Notes: generated from the letters alone by a model not told the origin. DNA of 64,000 nt from Alistipes sp. Zagget8 (GCA_001941065.1 MSHJ01000015.1:248001-312000), one strand, 5' to 3'. Shown: positions 18,909 to 28,999, numbered from the stretch's first letter. Numbers and translations are program-made.

Positions 18909-18994
18909 TTTTAGAGGGCGATGGGTGGTCAGGGTGCTTACAGCCGGTTTTGCCCGCTCCCGACGGATGAATGAAAAGTAAATAGATACAACTT

Positions 18995-19663
18995 ATGTCA
19001 GAATTTGAAAAATACGCACGGAACCACTGCGGGATCAGTTCGCTGAAACTGCACGATTTCCAGTCGGTAAGCTCGGCCTATGTGTCGCCGACGATCATCG
19101 AGGAACGCCAGCTGAACATCGCTACGATGGACGTTTTCTCGCGCCTGATGATGGACCGCATCATCTTCCTCGGTGCGCCGATTTACGACGACGCGGCCAA
19201 TATCATCCAGGCCCAGCTGCTGTTCCTCGAATCCGTCGATCCCGAGAAGGACATTCAGATTTACATCAATTCGCCCGGCGGATCGGTTTCGGCCGGTCTG
19301 GGCATTTACGACACGATGCAGCTGGTGAATTCCGACGTGGCGACCATCTGTACGGGACTCGCGGCCTCGATGGGCGCCGTGCTGCTCACGGCGGGCGCCA
19401 AGGGCAAGCGTTCGGCGCTGCCGCACTCGCGGGTGATGATTCACCAGCCGCTGGGAGGTGCCCAGGGGCAGGCTTCGGACATCGAAATCACGGCGCGTGA
19501 GATTCTGAAGACCAAGCGTGAACTGTACGAGATTCTTTCGGCCCATTCGGGCGTCTCGGTGAAGAAGATCGAGAAGGACGCCGACCGCGACTACTGGCTC
19601 TCGGCCAAGGAGGCCAAAGAGTATGGCCTGATCGACGAAGTGCTCTCCAAACGCGAAAAATAG
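18995..19663 (+). CDS. clpP: ATP-dependent Clp protease proteolytic subunit
   Basis: This 222-aa serine protease subunit has the catalytic Ser125 (GLAASMGAV) and His150 (RVMIHQP), and the conserved Asp region [20 protein letters not shown] near residue 200. It assembles into tetradecamers that degrade proteins delivered by ClpX or a ClpA/C-type unfoldase; clpX follows after 5 bases and a clpC is at 39350-41803. Length is normal allowing for a slightly long N terminus (propeptide-like). The gene is complete. Confidence 0.97.
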   Translation: MSEFEKYARNHCGISSLKLHDFQSVSSAYVSPTIIEERQLNIATMDVFSRLMMDRIIFLGAPIYDDAANIIQAQLLFLESVDPEKDIQIYINSPGGSVSAGLGIYDTMQLVNSDVATICTGLAASMGAVLLTAGAKGKRSALPHSRVMIHQPLGGAQGQASDIEITAREILKTKRELYEILSAHSGVSVKKIEKDADRDYWLSAKEAKEYGLIDEVLSKREK

Positions 19664-19668
19664 ACCGC

Positions 19669-20937
19669 ATGGCACAGAATAAGAACAACAATAAGAACGG
19701 CGGCGACTGCTGCTCGTTCTGCGGCGCCAAGCGTTCGGACGTGGAGATCATGTTCCAGGGCTCGGACGGCGCCAACATCTGCAACAAGTGCATCGAGAAC
19801 GGGTATAAGATTATCGTAGACAACGACATCGCCACCGAACAGCGCCGCCGTCCCTCGGCGGCTCCGCTGAAGATGGAGGAGCTGTTGAAGCCGGCCCAGA
19901 TCAAGGAGTTCCTCGACCAGTACGTCATCGGGCAGGACGCCGCCAAACGCTATATGTTGGTGGCGGTCTACAACCACTACAAGCGGCTGCTGTACGCCCC
20001 GAAGGAGGACGAGGTGGAGATCGACAAATCGAATATCGTGCTGGTGGGCCCGACCGGAACAGGGAAAACCCTGATGGCCCGTACAATCGCCAAGCTGTTG
20101 AAAGTGCCGTTCACGATTGTCGACGCAACGGTCCTGACCGAAGCGGGTTACGTGGGCGAGGATGTCGAGAGCATCCTCTCGCGGTTGCTGCAGGTCGCCG
20201 ACTACAACGTCGAGCAGGCCGAACGCGGCATCGTCTTCATCGACGAGATCGACAAGATTGCGCGTAAGGGTGACAACCCCTCGATTACGCGCGACGTGTC
20301 GGGCGAAGGCGTGCAGCAGGCTCTGCTGAAGATTCTCGAGGGCACGGTGGTCAACGTTCCGCCCCAGGGCGGGCGCAAGCACCCCGAGCAGAAATTCATT
20401 CAGGTCGATACGCGCAATATCCTCTTCATCTGCGGCGGTGCGTTCGACGGCATCGAGAAGAAGATCGCCCAGCGGCTGAACACCCGGGCGATGGGTTACG
20501 GACGCCTGAACGCCGATCCCGTGGACCGTTCGAACCTGATGCAGTACGTCACGCCGCAGGACCTGAAATCGTTCGGGCTGATTCCCGAGCTGGTGGGACG
20601 CCTCCCGGTGCTGACCTACATGCAGCCGCTGGAACGTGCCGCGCTGCGGTCGATTCTCACGGAGCCGAAAAACGCCATTGTGAAGCAGTACAAGCGGTTG
20701 TTCGAGCTGGACGGCGTGAAGCTCTCCTTCGACGGCGAGGCGCTGGACTACATCGTCGACAAGGCCGTCGAGTTCAAACTCGGGGCCCGCGGCCTGCGTT
20801 CGATCTGCGAGGCGATTATGATGGACACGATGTTCGACATCCCGTCGACCGACACCCGGAAATTTACCGTCACTTTGCCTTATGCAAAGAAAAAGATAGA
20901 AAAGGCAAATATTTTAGAGCTTAAACAAGTCGGATAA
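19669..20937 (+). CDS. clpX: ATP-dependent Clp protease ATP-binding subunit
   Basis: The 422-aa AAA+ unfoldase has an N-terminal C4 zinc-binding domain (CCSFCGAK ... ICNKCIENG), Walker A GPTGTGKT, Walker [10 protein letters not shown] and the sensor/arginine-finger region near [12 protein letters not shown]. The ClpP-contact loop, IGF in E. coli, reads AMGYG here. It recognises tagged or specific substrates, unfolds them and feeds ClpP, encoded 5 bases upstream. Start and length match the family. Confidence 0.97.
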   Translation: MAQNKNNNKNGGDCCSFCGAKRSDVEIMFQGSDGANICNKCIENGYKIIVDNDIATEQRRRPSAAPLKMEELLKPAQIKEFLDQYVIGQDAAKRYMLVAVYNHYKRLLYAPKEDEVEIDKSNIVLVGPTGTGKTLMARTIAKLLKVPFTIVDATVLTEAGYVGEDVESILSRLLQVADYNVEQAERGIVFIDEIDKIARKGDNPSITRDVSGEGVQQALLKILEGTVVNVPPQGGRKHPEQKFIQVDTRNILFICGGAFDGIEKKIAQRLNTRAMGYGRLNADPVDRSNLMQYVTPQDLKSFGLIPELVGRLPVLTYMQPLERAALRSILTEPKNAIVKQYKRLFELDGVKLSFDGEALDYIVDKAVEFKLGARGLRSICEAIMMDTMFDIPSTDTRKFTVTLPYAKKKIEKANILELKQVG

Positions 20938-20949
20938 GTTCTTTTTGGC

Positions 20950-20957
20950 TATCTTTG
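20950..20957 (+). promoter_or_regulatory. Promoter -7 box (TATCTTTG) for transketolase
   Basis: Exact TATCTTTG 39 bases before the transketolase ATG, with a TTTTT tract just upstream. It separates tkt from the clpPX unit. Confidence 0.65.
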
Positions 20958-20996
20958 CTGAAGAATATAAAATAAAACGAATAAAAACACTAATCC

Positions 20997-23030
20997 ATGT
21001 CTACAACGAACTCGAAACTTACTCGCGTAGCCGACAACATCCGTATCCTGTCTGCCGCGATGGTCGAAAAGGCAAAGTCGGGACATCCCGGCGGCGCGAT
21101 GGGCGGTGCCGATTTCATCACGGTGCTCTTCGCGGAATTCCTGCGCTACGATCCCGATAATATGGCTTACCCCTACCGTGACCGCTTCTTCCTCGACCCG
21201 GGCCACATGTCGCCGATGCTCTATTCGACGCTGGCGCTGACGGGCCACTATTCGACGGAGGACCTGCAGTCGCTGCGCCAGTGGGGCAGCGTGACGCCGG
21301 GCCACCCTGAGGTGGACGTGCTGCGCGGTGTGGAGAATACCTCGGGCCCGCTGGGTCAGGGACATGCCATGGCGCTGGGCGCCGCCATCGCGGAGCGCTT
21401 CATGGCCGCCCGTTTCGGCGAGTGGATGGCGCACAAGACCTACGCCTATATTTCGGACGGCGCCGTCGAAGAGGAGATTTCGCAGGGCGTGGGCCGCATC
21501 GCCGGCCATTTGGGTCTGTCGAATTTCGTGATGTACTACGACTCGAACAACATCCAGCTCTCGACGAAGGTCGACGAGGTGATGACCGAGAACGTGGCTA
21601 TGAAATACGAGGCGTGGGGCTGGAACGTGTTGTCGGTCGACGGACACAATATCAACGAGATTCGCGAAGCGCTGGTCGCTGCCGAGAGCGAGACGGAGCG
21701 TCCGACGCTCATCATCGGCCATACGGTCATGGGCAAGGGTGCCAAAGGCCCTGCCGGGGAGAGTTTCGAAGACAAGGTTTCGACCCACGGACAGCCGTTG
21801 ACGGCTGCCGGAGCCGATTTCGCCGCTACGGTGAAGAATTTGGGCGGCGATCCGGAAAATCCGTTCGCCATTTTCGAGGAGAGCCGCGAGGTCTTTGCCG
21901 AGCGTCGTGAGGCGTTGAAAGAGTGGGCCGCCAAGCAGGCCGTTGTCGAAAAGTCGTGGCGCTCCGAACATAAGGAGCAGGCGCGTAAACTTGACGATTT
22001 CCTTTCGGGCAAACTCCCCGAGATCGACTATAAGTCCATTGAAATGAAGGCCGGTGTAGCTACGCGGGCCGCTTCGGCGACGGTGCTGGGCGTCTATGCC
22101 GAGAAGATCGACAACATGATCGTGGCATCGGCCGACCTGTCGAACTCGGACAAGACCGACGGATTCCTTAAAAAGACCAAGGCGTTCACGAAGGGTGATT
22201 TCTCCGGAAAATTCTTCCAGGCGGGCGTCTCGGAGCTGACGATGGCCTGCGTGATGAACGGCATGGCACTGCACGGCGGCGTGATCCCCGTCTGCGGCAC
22301 GTTCTTCGTCTTCTCGGACTATATGAAACCGGCCGTGCGCCTCTCGGCGCTGATGCGCCTGCACGTGATTTACGTCTGGACGCACGATTCGTTCCGCGTG
22401 GGCGAGGACGGTCCTACGCACCAGCCTGTGGAGCACGAGGCGCAGATTCGCCTGATGGAGCACCTGAAGAACCACCACGGCGAGCGTTCGATGGTCGTGC
22501 TGCGTCCGGCCGACGGCGAAGAGACCGTTATGGCCTGGAAACTGGCCGTCGAGGAGCACCGTCCGGTGGCGTTGGTTCTCTCGCGCCAGAACATCAAAAA
22601 CCTGCCGACGCTGGGCGCCAGCCGTCGCGAGGAGGCCGCACAGGTCGCCAAAGGCGGTTATGTGGTGATGGATGCTGCCAAGCCCGCCGCGGTGCTTATT
22701 GCCACGGGTTCGGAGGTTGCGACGCTGGTCGAAGGCGCCGAACTGCTGGCCGCAGAGGGTATCGCGGTCCGCGTGGTGAACGTCCCGAGCGAGGGGTTGT
22801 TCCGCGACCAGCCCAAATCGTATCAGGAGAGCGTGCTGCCTGCGGGCGTTGTGCGCTACGGTATGACCTCGGGCCTTCCGGTGAACCTCATGGGCCTCGT
22901 GGGCGACAGCGGCACGATCCACGGCTTGGACCATTTCGGCTACTCGGCACCCTACACGGTGCTCGACGAGAAATTCGGCTATAACGGCCCGACCGTCGCC
23001 GCCGAGGTGAAAAAGATGCTGGGGAAATAG
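20997..23030 (+). CDS. tkt: Transketolase
   Basis: The 677-aa full-length enzyme has the thiamine diphosphate site, with the N-terminal SGHPGGAMGGAD, the TPP motif region GDGAVEE-like SDGAVEEEISQGVG and the pyrimidine domain with THDSFRVGEDGPTHQPVEH. It moves two-carbon units between sugars in the non-oxidative pentose phosphate pathway. One unfused polypeptide carries both catalytic halves. A strong intrinsic terminator follows the stop codon. It appears to be monocistronic. Confidence 0.96.
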   Translation: MSTTNSKLTRVADNIRILSAAMVEKAKSGHPGGAMGGADFITVLFAEFLRYDPDNMAYPYRDRFFLDPGHMSPMLYSTLALTGHYSTEDLQSLRQWGSVTPGHPEVDVLRGVENTSGPLGQGHAMALGAAIAERFMAARFGEWMAHKTYAYISDGAVEEEISQGVGRIAGHLGLSNFVMYYDSNNIQLSTKVDEVMTENVAMKYEAWGWNVLSVDGHNINEIREALVAAESETERPTLIIGHTVMGKGAKGPAGESFEDKVSTHGQPLTAAGADFAATVKNLGGDPENPFAIFEESREVFAERREALKEWAAKQAVVEKSWRSEHKEQARKLDDFLSGKLPEIDYKSIEMKAGVATRAASATVLGVYAEKIDNMIVASADLSNSDKTDGFLKKTKAFTKGDFSGKFFQAGVSELTMACVMNGMALHGGVIPVCGTFFVFSDYMKPAVRLSALMRLHVIYVWTHDSFRVGEDGPTHQPVEHEAQIRLMEHLKNHHGERSMVVLRPADGEETVMAWKLAVEEHRPVALVLSRQNIKNLPTLGASRREEAAQVAKGGYVVMDAAKPAAVLIATGSEVATLVEGAELLAAEGIAVRVVNVPSEGLFRDQPKSYQESVLPAGVVRYGMTSGLPVNLMGLVGDSGTIHGLDHFGYSAPYTVLDEKFGYNGPTVAAEVKKMLGK

Positions 23031-23051
23031 TCTCCTATATATAGAATGTGC

Positions 23052-23080
23052 AAAAGCCATCGCATCAGGCGGTGGCTTTT
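23052..23080 (+). terminator. Intrinsic terminator after transketolase
   Basis: AAAAGCCAtCGC and GGCGgTGGCTTTT form a stem with an ATCA loop and a T tract, 22 bases after the tkt stop. Confidence 0.75.
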
Positions 23081-23096
23081 GCTTTGGTATTCCATG

Positions 23097-23277
23097 CTAC
23101 CTTTTGATGTCAAAAGGTAGCGCCAAAACCACGGGCTTAAGAAGCCCGATTTATGGGCTGCGGCAACATTTTGCAGATCAGCGCCTAATCTCCGCTACGA
23201 TCCTTGCTTAAGAGTGCAGGTTTGGATAGAGGGCGTTCCGGCGGATCGTCGCGCCTGAAACCGGCTTCTTAGGCCGG
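23097..23277 (-). repeat. Dispersed intergenic repeat, copy 2 (reverse orientation)
   Basis: Read on the minus strand the order is: hairpin CCGGCCTAAGAAGCCGG (23261-23277), a spacer, then GTAGCGGAGAT, GATCTGCAAAATG, CCGCAGCCCATAAAT, then hairpin CGGGCTT-CTT-AAGCCCG (23132-23148), and an end palindrome of two 11-base arms (CTACCTTTTGA / TCAAAAGGTAG, 23097-23120). The same order is found at 62958-63086, and its 3' part at 53692-53790 and 54302-54384. No open reading frame is present. Confidence 0.7.
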
Positions 23278-23309
23278 GCATTTTGTTTTGCAGATTCCGA
23301 AATTATGCG

Positions 23310-23317
23310 TATCTTTG
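23310..23317 (+). promoter_or_regulatory. Promoter -7 box (TATCTTTG) for the metK leader
   Basis: Exact TATCTTTG box. The predicted transcript would start near 23325, about 20 bases before the riboswitch stem, giving a leader of about 130 nt. Confidence 0.7.
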
Positions 23318-23334
23318 CAGTCCCGTCTGTCACG

Positions 23335-23396
23335 CGGGGAAATGTGGAAAGATTTGACTGATTGCAAACCACAATAAAAAAGCGCTAAAGCAGCCT
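23335..23396 (+). ncRNA. SAM-II-type riboswitch upstream of metK
   Basis: The leader contains the SAM-II (metA motif) layout: P1 stem GTGG (23344-23347) with CCAC (23369-23372), loop GATTTGACTGATTGCAAA, then AATAAAA and AGCGCTAAAG before CAGCC. The order GATTTrAC...TTGCAA...ATAAA...GCTAAA matches the well-known SAM-II core that folds as an H-type pseudoknot around S-adenosylmethionine. It lies between the metK promoter and its ATG, where feedback by SAM makes sense. SAM-II is known to occur in some Bacteroidota as well as proteobacteria. I matched it by eye; a covariance search was not possible. Confidence 0.75.
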
Positions 23397-23455
23397 CTTT
23401 TTTTATTCCCAAGCAGCCAATTTTCCCATTTTATACGTTTAACCATTAAAAATGT

Positions 23456-24766
23456 ATGAAAATGGGCTTTTTATTTACATCGGAGTCGGTGTCCGAAGGG
23501 CACCCCGATAAAGTTTCGGATCAGATTTCCGACGCAATCCTCGACGAATTCCTGCGCCGCGACGCCAACTCGAAGGTCGCCTGCGAAACCTTGTGCACCA
23601 CGGGCCTCGTGGTCGTGGCCGGCGAGGTGCGTTCGGACGCCTATGTCGATGTGCAGGGCGTGGCACGCCGCGTCATCGAGCGCATCGGCTACACCAAGAG
23701 TGAGTATCAGTTCGACTGCAACTCGTGCGGCATCCTGTCGGCCATCCACGAACAGTCGTCGGACATCAACCAGGGCGTCGTCCGCGAAGCCGAGGAGGAG
23801 CAGGGCGCCGGCGACCAGGGCATCATGTTCGGCTACGCCTGCAACGAGACCCGCGAGATGATGCCTGCGACGCTGATTCTCTCGCACGTAATCCTGAAGG
23901 AGCTGGCCGTCATCCGCCGCGAAGGGGAGGTGATGACCTATCTGCGTCCCGACTCGAAATCGCAGGTGACGATGGAGTACGACGAGACGACGAACAAGCC
24001 GCTGCGCGTGCACACGATCGTCGTTTCGACGCAGCACGACGAGTTCATCCTCCCGGGTAACGGCCGGAGCGAGAAAGAGGCGGAGAAGCAGATGCAGGAC
24101 AAGATCCGCGAAGATGTGCGCACGATCCTCATTCCGCGTGTCAAGGCGCGTCTGGAGCGGGCCGGGGACCAGTTGGCGGAGCTGATCGGCGACGACTACA
24201 TCCTGCACGTGAATCCCACGGGCAAGTTCGTGATCGGAGGTCCCCACGGGGACACGGGCCTCACGGGCCGCAAGATTATCGTAGACACCTACGGCGGGCG
24301 TGGTGCGCACGGCGGCGGCGCCTTCTCGGGCAAGGACTCCTCGAAGGTGGACCGCTCGGCGGCCTATGCCGCACGGCACATCGCCAAGAACCTCGTGGCG
24401 GCGGGCGTCGCCGACCAGATTCTGGTGGAGCTGTCCTACGCCATCGGCATCGCCGAGCCGCTGTCGATCTACGTCGAGACCTACAATTCGCCCCGTCCCG
24501 AGGCGCTGAAGGGGATGACCGACGGCGAGATCGCCCGCCGTATCGGCAAGCTCTTCGACCTGCGGCCTGCGGCCATCGTGAAGCGTTTCGGGCTGAAAAA
24601 CCCGATCTTCGAGGCTACGGCGTCCTACGGACATTTCGGCAACCGTCCCTATACGAAGACCGAGAAAGTCTGGGAGAACGGTGCGGAGGTCGAGCGCGAG
24701 ATCGAGTTCTTCGGCTGGGAGAAACTCGACGCCGTGGAGCAGATCAAGCGGGAATTCGGCCTTTAG
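23456..24766 (+). CDS. metK: S-adenosylmethionine synthase
   Basis: The 436-aa enzyme makes SAM from methionine and ATP. Signatures: [17 protein letters not shown] at the N terminus, [12 protein letters not shown] (ATP-site motif 1) and the [21 protein letters not shown] region (P-loop-like motif 2). It is longer than the E. coli protein by about 50 residues, with a C-terminal extension ([16 protein letters not shown]...) seen in Bacteroidota members. The start at 23456 gives MKMGFLF; the ATG at 23462 is an alternative. Expression is probably feedback-controlled by the SAM-II-type leader. Confidence 0.96.
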   Translation: MKMGFLFTSESVSEGHPDKVSDQISDAILDEFLRRDANSKVACETLCTTGLVVVAGEVRSDAYVDVQGVARRVIERIGYTKSEYQFDCNSCGILSAIHEQSSDINQGVVREAEEEQGAGDQGIMFGYACNETREMMPATLILSHVILKELAVIRREGEVMTYLRPDSKSQVTMEYDETTNKPLRVHTIVVSTQHDEFILPGNGRSEKEAEKQMQDKIREDVRTILIPRVKARLERAGDQLAELIGDDYILHVNPTGKFVIGGPHGDTGLTGRKIIVDTYGGRGAHGGGAFSGKDSSKVDRSAAYAARHIAKNLVAAGVADQILVELSYAIGIAEPLSIYVETYNSPRPEALKGMTDGEIARRIGKLFDLRPAAIVKRFGLKNPIFEATASYGHFGNRPYTKTEKVWENGAEVEREIEFFGWEKLDAVEQIKREFGL

Positions 24767-24781
24767 CGGACGGATATGCTG

Positions 24782-24818
24782 AAAAATCGGGATGTCCGCG
24801 TAGGATGTCCCGATTTTT
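24782..24818 (+). terminator. Intrinsic terminator after metK
   Basis: AAAAATCGGGA and TCCCGATTTTT form an 11-bp stem ending in a T tract, 15 bases after the metK stop. Confidence 0.75.
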
Positions 24819-24941
24819 GTGCGAAAAGGACATACTAACCGGACGTTATTGTGCGTTTGTCCTTCGAAATTGAAATCTAAACGTATAGCTTATGTAATGA
24901 AGTTGCCTCTGATTAATAGAACTTAACCACTTTAATTTATT

Positions 24942-26435
24942 ATGAAAAAGGCATTTTTAATTTTAGGAATAGTTGCCGTGTCGGCCGCAGCCGGCGGACT
25001 TACGGCGTGGACCGTTGCGGGCGACCGCAATGATTCGGTCCGATATGTCGAGCGCGAGGTGGAACGCACTCCCGCGCTGGGCGCACAGTTCACCTCCTAC
25101 CAGGCCGAGCAGTATCCCGACCTGACCTATGCCGCCGAGAATGCGGTGAAGGCCGTCGTGAATATCGAGGCCATCCAGCAGGTCGAGATGCCCCAGCGCA
25201 GCCGGGGCGGTTACGATCCGTTTCTGGAGTTCTTTGGCATTCCGCAGGATTACGGCCGCGGCCGCGGCGACGGTCAGCCGCAGTACCGTGAACAGCGTGC
25301 GGGCGGTTCGGGTGTGATTATCTCCGAGGACGGCTACATCGTGACGAACAACCACGTGGTGGACGGCGCCTCGAAACTCAAGGTGAAACTCAACGACGGC
25401 CGTTCGTTCGATGCCAAGCTCATCGGCAAGGACTCGGCGACGGACCTCGCGCTGCTGAAGGTCGAGGCCAAGGGGCTGCCGACGCTGGCTTTCGGATCGT
25501 CCGATGCGCTGCGTCTGGGCGAGTGGGTGCTGGCAATCGGTTCGCCGTTCGACCTGCAGTCGACCATCACGGCCGGTATCGTGAGCGCCAAGGCGCGTCA
25601 GCTGGGAGTGATTCCCAACGATTTCCGTATCGAGGCGTTTATCCAGACCGACGCGGCGGTGAACCCCGGTAACTCGGGCGGTGCGCTGGTCAACACGCAC
25701 GGCGAGCTGGTGGGCATCAATACGCTCATCAAGTCGCAGACGGGCAGTTATGTGGGTTATTCGTTCGCCATTCCCGAGTCGATTGTCAAGAAGGTCGTGA
25801 TGGACCTCAAGGAGTTCGGCGTGGTACAGCGTGCGCTGCTGGGCATCCAGTTCCGCGTGGTGGATCAGGATTTCCTCGATGAGGAGGGCAAGGAGCTCGG
25901 CATCGAGGAGCTCGGCGGAGCCTACGTGGCCGCTGTGATCGAAGGCGGTTCGGCCTCGGAGGCCGGAATCCGCAAGGGCGACATCATTTTGGACATCGAC
26001 GGCGTGAAAGTCACCGACCCCTCGACGCTTCAGGAGCAGATTGCCAAGCGCCGACCCAACGATACGGTTAAATTATCGGTAAAAAGAGACGGGAAGGTGA
26101 AACAATTTGACGTCACTTTGCGTAATAAAGCTGGTAAAACGGAATTGGTTGCCAAAGAGGATGTCGACGTGGTCGAGGCTCTCGGAGGTAAGTTCGCCGA
26201 TGCGGGCGCCAAACTGTGCCGCGAGCTCGACATCAAGGGCGGCGTACAGGTGGTCGGCATCAAGGCCAACGGAATTCTGGCCCGAGCCCGTGTTAAGCAG
26301 GGATTTGTAATTACTCACATCAACGACCGCCCGGTCTATTCGCTCAGCGATATGCAGCGGATGACGGAGAAGGTCACGGCGATCGACGGCGTCTATCCCA
26401 ACGGACGCTCGGCAAGTTACACGCTGGTGGAGTAG
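24942..26435 (+). CDS. degP: Periplasmic HtrA/DegP-type serine protease with two PDZ domains
   Basis: The 497-aa protein has an uncleaved or cleaved N-terminal hydrophobic signal (MKKAFLILGIVAVSAAAGGL). The trypsin-like domain has the triad His138 (TNNHVVDGA), Asp168 (ATDLALLKV) and Ser245 (NPGNSGGALVN). PDZ1 (about 315-400, ending in the LQEQIAKRRPNDTVKL segment) and PDZ2 (about 420-495) follow. It degrades or refolds damaged envelope proteins. No terminator is obvious in the 56 bases before rpoD, so read-through into rpoD is possible. Confidence 0.94.
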   Translation: MKKAFLILGIVAVSAAAGGLTAWTVAGDRNDSVRYVEREVERTPALGAQFTSYQAEQYPDLTYAAENAVKAVVNIEAIQQVEMPQRSRGGYDPFLEFFGIPQDYGRGRGDGQPQYREQRAGGSGVIISEDGYIVTNNHVVDGASKLKVKLNDGRSFDAKLIGKDSATDLALLKVEAKGLPTLAFGSSDALRLGEWVLAIGSPFDLQSTITAGIVSAKARQLGVIPNDFRIEAFIQTDAAVNPGNSGGALVNTHGELVGINTLIKSQTGSYVGYSFAIPESIVKKVVMDLKEFGVVQRALLGIQFRVVDQDFLDEEGKELGIEELGGAYVAAVIEGGSASEAGIRKGDIILDIDGVKVTDPSTLQEQIAKRRPNDTVKLSVKRDGKVKQFDVTLRNKAGKTELVAKEDVDVVEALGGKFADAGAKLCRELDIKGGVQVVGIKANGILARARVKQGFVITHINDRPVYSLSDMQRMTEKVTAIDGVYPNGRSASYTLVE

Positions 26436-26491
26436 GAACGGTTCCGGGCGGGTTTTTGCAGTGAAATAATTTTTAGGTAGTTAGAATAAAT

Positions 26492-27352
26492 ATGCGTCAA
26501 TTAAAAATCACAAAGTCCATCACCAACCGCGAGAGCGCCTCGCTGGACAAGTACTTGCAGGAAATCGGCAAGGAGGAGCTCATCACGGTCGAGGAGGAGG
26601 TGGAACTCGCCCAGCGAATCAAAAAAGGAGACCAGGAGGCGTTAGAGAAGCTCACCAAAGCCAATCTGCGTTTCGTGGTGTCCGTAGCCAAGCAATACCA
26701 GAACCAGGGACTGAGCCTCCCGGACCTGATCAACGAGGGCAACCTCGGGCTGATCAAGGCCGCCGAGAAATTCGACGAGACCCGCGGTTTCAAGTTCATC
26801 TCCTATGCCGTGTGGTGGATTCGCCAGTCGATTCTCCAGGCTTTGGCCGAGCAGTCGCGCATCGTGCGCCTGCCGCTGAACCAGGTGGGGTCGCTGAACA
26901 AGATCAACAAGGCGTTCGCCCGCTTCGAACAGGAGCACGAACGCACACCGTCGCCCGAGGAGCTGGCCACGGAGCTGGAACTCCCGAAGGAGAAGGTCAC
27001 GGACACGCTGCGCGTCGCCGGCCGCCACGTCTCGGTGGACGCTCCGTTCGCCGACGGCGAGGACAACTCGCTGCTGGACGTGCTGGTGAATCCCGATTCG
27101 CCCAATGCCGACCGCGGGCTGATCAACGAGTCGCTGTCGACGGAGGTGGACCGCGCATTGGAGACCCTGACGGAGCGTGAACGCGACATCATCAAGTATT
27201 TCTTCGGCATCGGTACCTCGGAGATGACCCTCGAGGAGATCGGCGAGAAATTCGACCTGACGCGCGAGCGCGTGCGCCAGATCAAGGAGAAGGCCATCCG
27301 CCGCCTCCGTCACTCGTCGCGGAGCAAATTGTTGAAATCTTACCTGGGGTAA
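26492..27352 (+). CDS. rpoD: Primary RNA polymerase sigma factor, Bacteroidota type
   Basis: At 286 aa this sigma-70 lacks region 1.1, as is usual for the Bacteroidota housekeeping factor. Visible parts: region 1.2 ([20 protein letters not shown]), region 2 with [32 protein letters not shown] (2.3-2.4), region 3, and region 4 with the helix-turn-helix [24 protein letters not shown]. It directs polymerase to the TTTG / TAnnTTTG promoters seen throughout this window. A strong terminator follows the gene. Confidence 0.97.
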   Translation: MRQLKITKSITNRESASLDKYLQEIGKEELITVEEEVELAQRIKKGDQEALEKLTKANLRFVVSVAKQYQNQGLSLPDLINEGNLGLIKAAEKFDETRGFKFISYAVWWIRQSILQALAEQSRIVRLPLNQVGSLNKINKAFARFEQEHERTPSPEELATELELPKEKVTDTLRVAGRHVSVDAPFADGEDNSLLDVLVNPDSPNADRGLINESLSTEVDRALETLTERERDIIKYFFGIGTSEMTLEEIGEKFDLTRERVRQIKEKAIRRLRHSSRSKLLKSYLG

Positions 27353-27374
27353 TCCCCGGCAGCAGAAAACGGAA

Positions 27375-27411
27375 GAATCCGGACGCCCGAGAGGTGTCCG
27401 GATTCTTTTTT
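27375..27411 (+). terminator. Intrinsic terminator after rpoD
   Basis: GAATCCGGAC (27375-27384) pairs with GTCCGGATTC (27396-27405), followed by a run of seven or more T. Confidence 0.85.
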
Positions 27412-27417
27412 TATACT

Positions 27418-28224
27418 TTATACGTCGTAATGGATCGTGGTTCCCGTGCCGTCGTAACCGCCGCCCGCGTCGCCGTCGTCGCCCGAGGAGTCCGAATCCG
27501 GACCGTCGAACGAGGAGACGCAGACGCCGAGGCTGATGGCCGTGATGATCATCCACAGCTTCCGGCCGAAGAACGGCTCGAACCAGATCAGCAGGCCCCC
27601 GGCAATCGCGATGAGCAGCAGGAATGTCCACATCCGGGTGTTGCGGGCATTCTCCCGCAGCGCGTAGAATACATACAGAGCGGCGAGTCCGAGCACGAGG
27701 TATCCCAGCAGTTTCGAGAGCAGGTACCAGCCCCGGTCGAGGAGGTATCCGGCCGTGATTTCGTAGCGCTGTCCGGAGGCGATCCGCTCTGCCGCCTCCC
27801 ACTCCGGCTGCGGGCTCTCGGCTATCAGGAACCCGAGTCCTTTGCGGTCTACATAACGGTAGACCCGCAGGTAGCCTTTGTCGGTGCGGTAGTCGCTCAC
27901 TTTGTCGTAGCGTTTCCAAAGGGGTGTGGACTGGCTGATAAGGGGGAGTTTGGCGAGTGAGGGCAGCCATTGGTCGTCGCGCTGCGACAGGCAGCTCGAA
28001 CGGTCGATACGCTGGTCGGTCGAGAAGCGGAAAAGGGTGGCCTTTACGCCGTCTTTTTCGGCCGTGAAGCCCGTGATGCCCTGCGCCGTGTTGTCGAGGG
28101 GCTGGTAGGTGTAGTCGTCGGGAACGGTGAAGCGCATGGTGGCGTCTTCGTAATCGTGTGCCCGGAGGGCCTGGGGTGCAAGCACCAGCAGCGCTGCTGC
28201 AATCAGTAGTGCGAAGTGTTTCAT
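27418..28224 (-). CDS. Hypothetical exported membrane protein
   Basis: The 268-aa protein has a signal peptide (MKHFALLIAAALLVLAPQALRA), an extracytoplasmic domain of about 140 residues (YEDATMRFTVPDDYTYQPL ...), two or three hydrophobic segments between about 160 and 235 (LGYLVLGLAALYVFYAL, MWTFLLLIAIAGGLLIWF, LWMIITAISLGVCV) and an acidic Gly/Asp-rich tail (SDSSGDDGDAGGGYDG). I do not recognise a family. It is 26 bases downstream of ung on the same strand and probably shares its transcript. A role in envelope function is only inferred from topology. Confidence 0.75.
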   Translation of the reverse strand: MKHFALLIAAALLVLAPQALRAHDYEDATMRFTVPDDYTYQPLDNTAQGITGFTAEKDGVKATLFRFSTDQRIDRSSCLSQRDDQWLPSLAKLPLISQSTPLWKRYDKVSDYRTDKGYLRVYRYVDRKGLGFLIAESPQPEWEAAERIASGQRYEITAGYLLDRGWYLLSKLLGYLVLGLAALYVFYALRENARNTRMWTFLLLIAIAGGLLIWFEPFFGRKLWMIITAISLGVCVSSFDGPDSDSSGDDGDAGGGYDGTGTTIHYDV

Positions 28225-28250
28225 CCGAAGGTCGATATTTTAAGGGGTTT

Positions 28251-28913
28251 TTACCACACGATCGGCTCCTTGCCGACAGAGCGGAGGTATTCGTTGGCCT
28301 GCGTGAAGTGACGGCAGCCGAAGAACCCGCGGTAGACCGACAGCGGCGAGGGATGCACGGCTTTGAGAATCAGGTTGCTCCGGGGATCGGCGATGGCGCC
28401 TTTCCGCTGGGCGTAGCTGCCCCAGAGCATGTAGACGACGCCTTGTTTGCGTTCGGCGATGGCGCGGACCACGGCGTCGGTGAAGGTCTCCCAGCCGTGT
28501 CCGGCGTGCGAGGCCGCCTCGTGGGCGCGGACCGTCAGCACGGCGTTCAGCAGCAGCACCCCCTGCTCGGCCCAGCGGTCGAGGTTGCCCGTCGGGGGGA
28601 TGGGCGTGCCGGTGTCGTCGGCGACCTCCTTGAAGATGTTTTGCAGCGAGGGCGGGAAGGGAACGCCGTCTGCGACCGAGAAGCAGAGTCCGTTGGCCTG
28701 TCCGGGGCCGTGGTAGGGGTCCTGACCGATGATGACGACTTTCAGCTTTTCGAACGGACATTTGTCGAATGCCCGGAAGATGTTGCTGCCGCGGGGAAAA
28801 ATACGCCGCGAGGCGTACTCTTGCCGCACGAACTCCGTGAGGGCGGTGAAATAGGGCTTTTCGAATTCGGGGGCGAGAATCTCTTTCCAGTCGGGGGCTA
28901 TCTTTACATCCAT
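28251..28913 (-). CDS. ung: Uracil-DNA glycosylase
   Basis: The 220-aa family 1 enzyme removes uracil from DNA. The water-activating motif GQDPYHGPGQANGLCFSV and the DNA-intercalating HPSPLS motif are both present, as are PPSLQNIFKE and LLNAVLTVR. Length is normal. The start at 28913 gives MDVKIAPDWKE, the standard N terminus. It is followed by the hypothetical membrane protein gene. Confidence 0.96.
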   Translation of the reverse strand: MDVKIAPDWKEILAPEFEKPYFTALTEFVRQEYASRRIFPRGSNIFRAFDKCPFEKLKVVIIGQDPYHGPGQANGLCFSVADGVPFPPSLQNIFKEVADDTGTPIPPTGNLDRWAEQGVLLLNAVLTVRAHEAASHAGHGWETFTDAVVRAIAERKQGVVYMLWGSYAQRKGAIADPRSNLILKAVHPSPLSVYRGFFGCRHFTQANEYLRSVGKEPIVW

Positions 28914-28999
28914 ATTACAAGGTAGTTAAAGTCGTGTAAATGTAGTAAAAAGTTGCCGGAATGCCATTATCCTGAGGGCGTTTTTTGGCTTGCAGGGTC

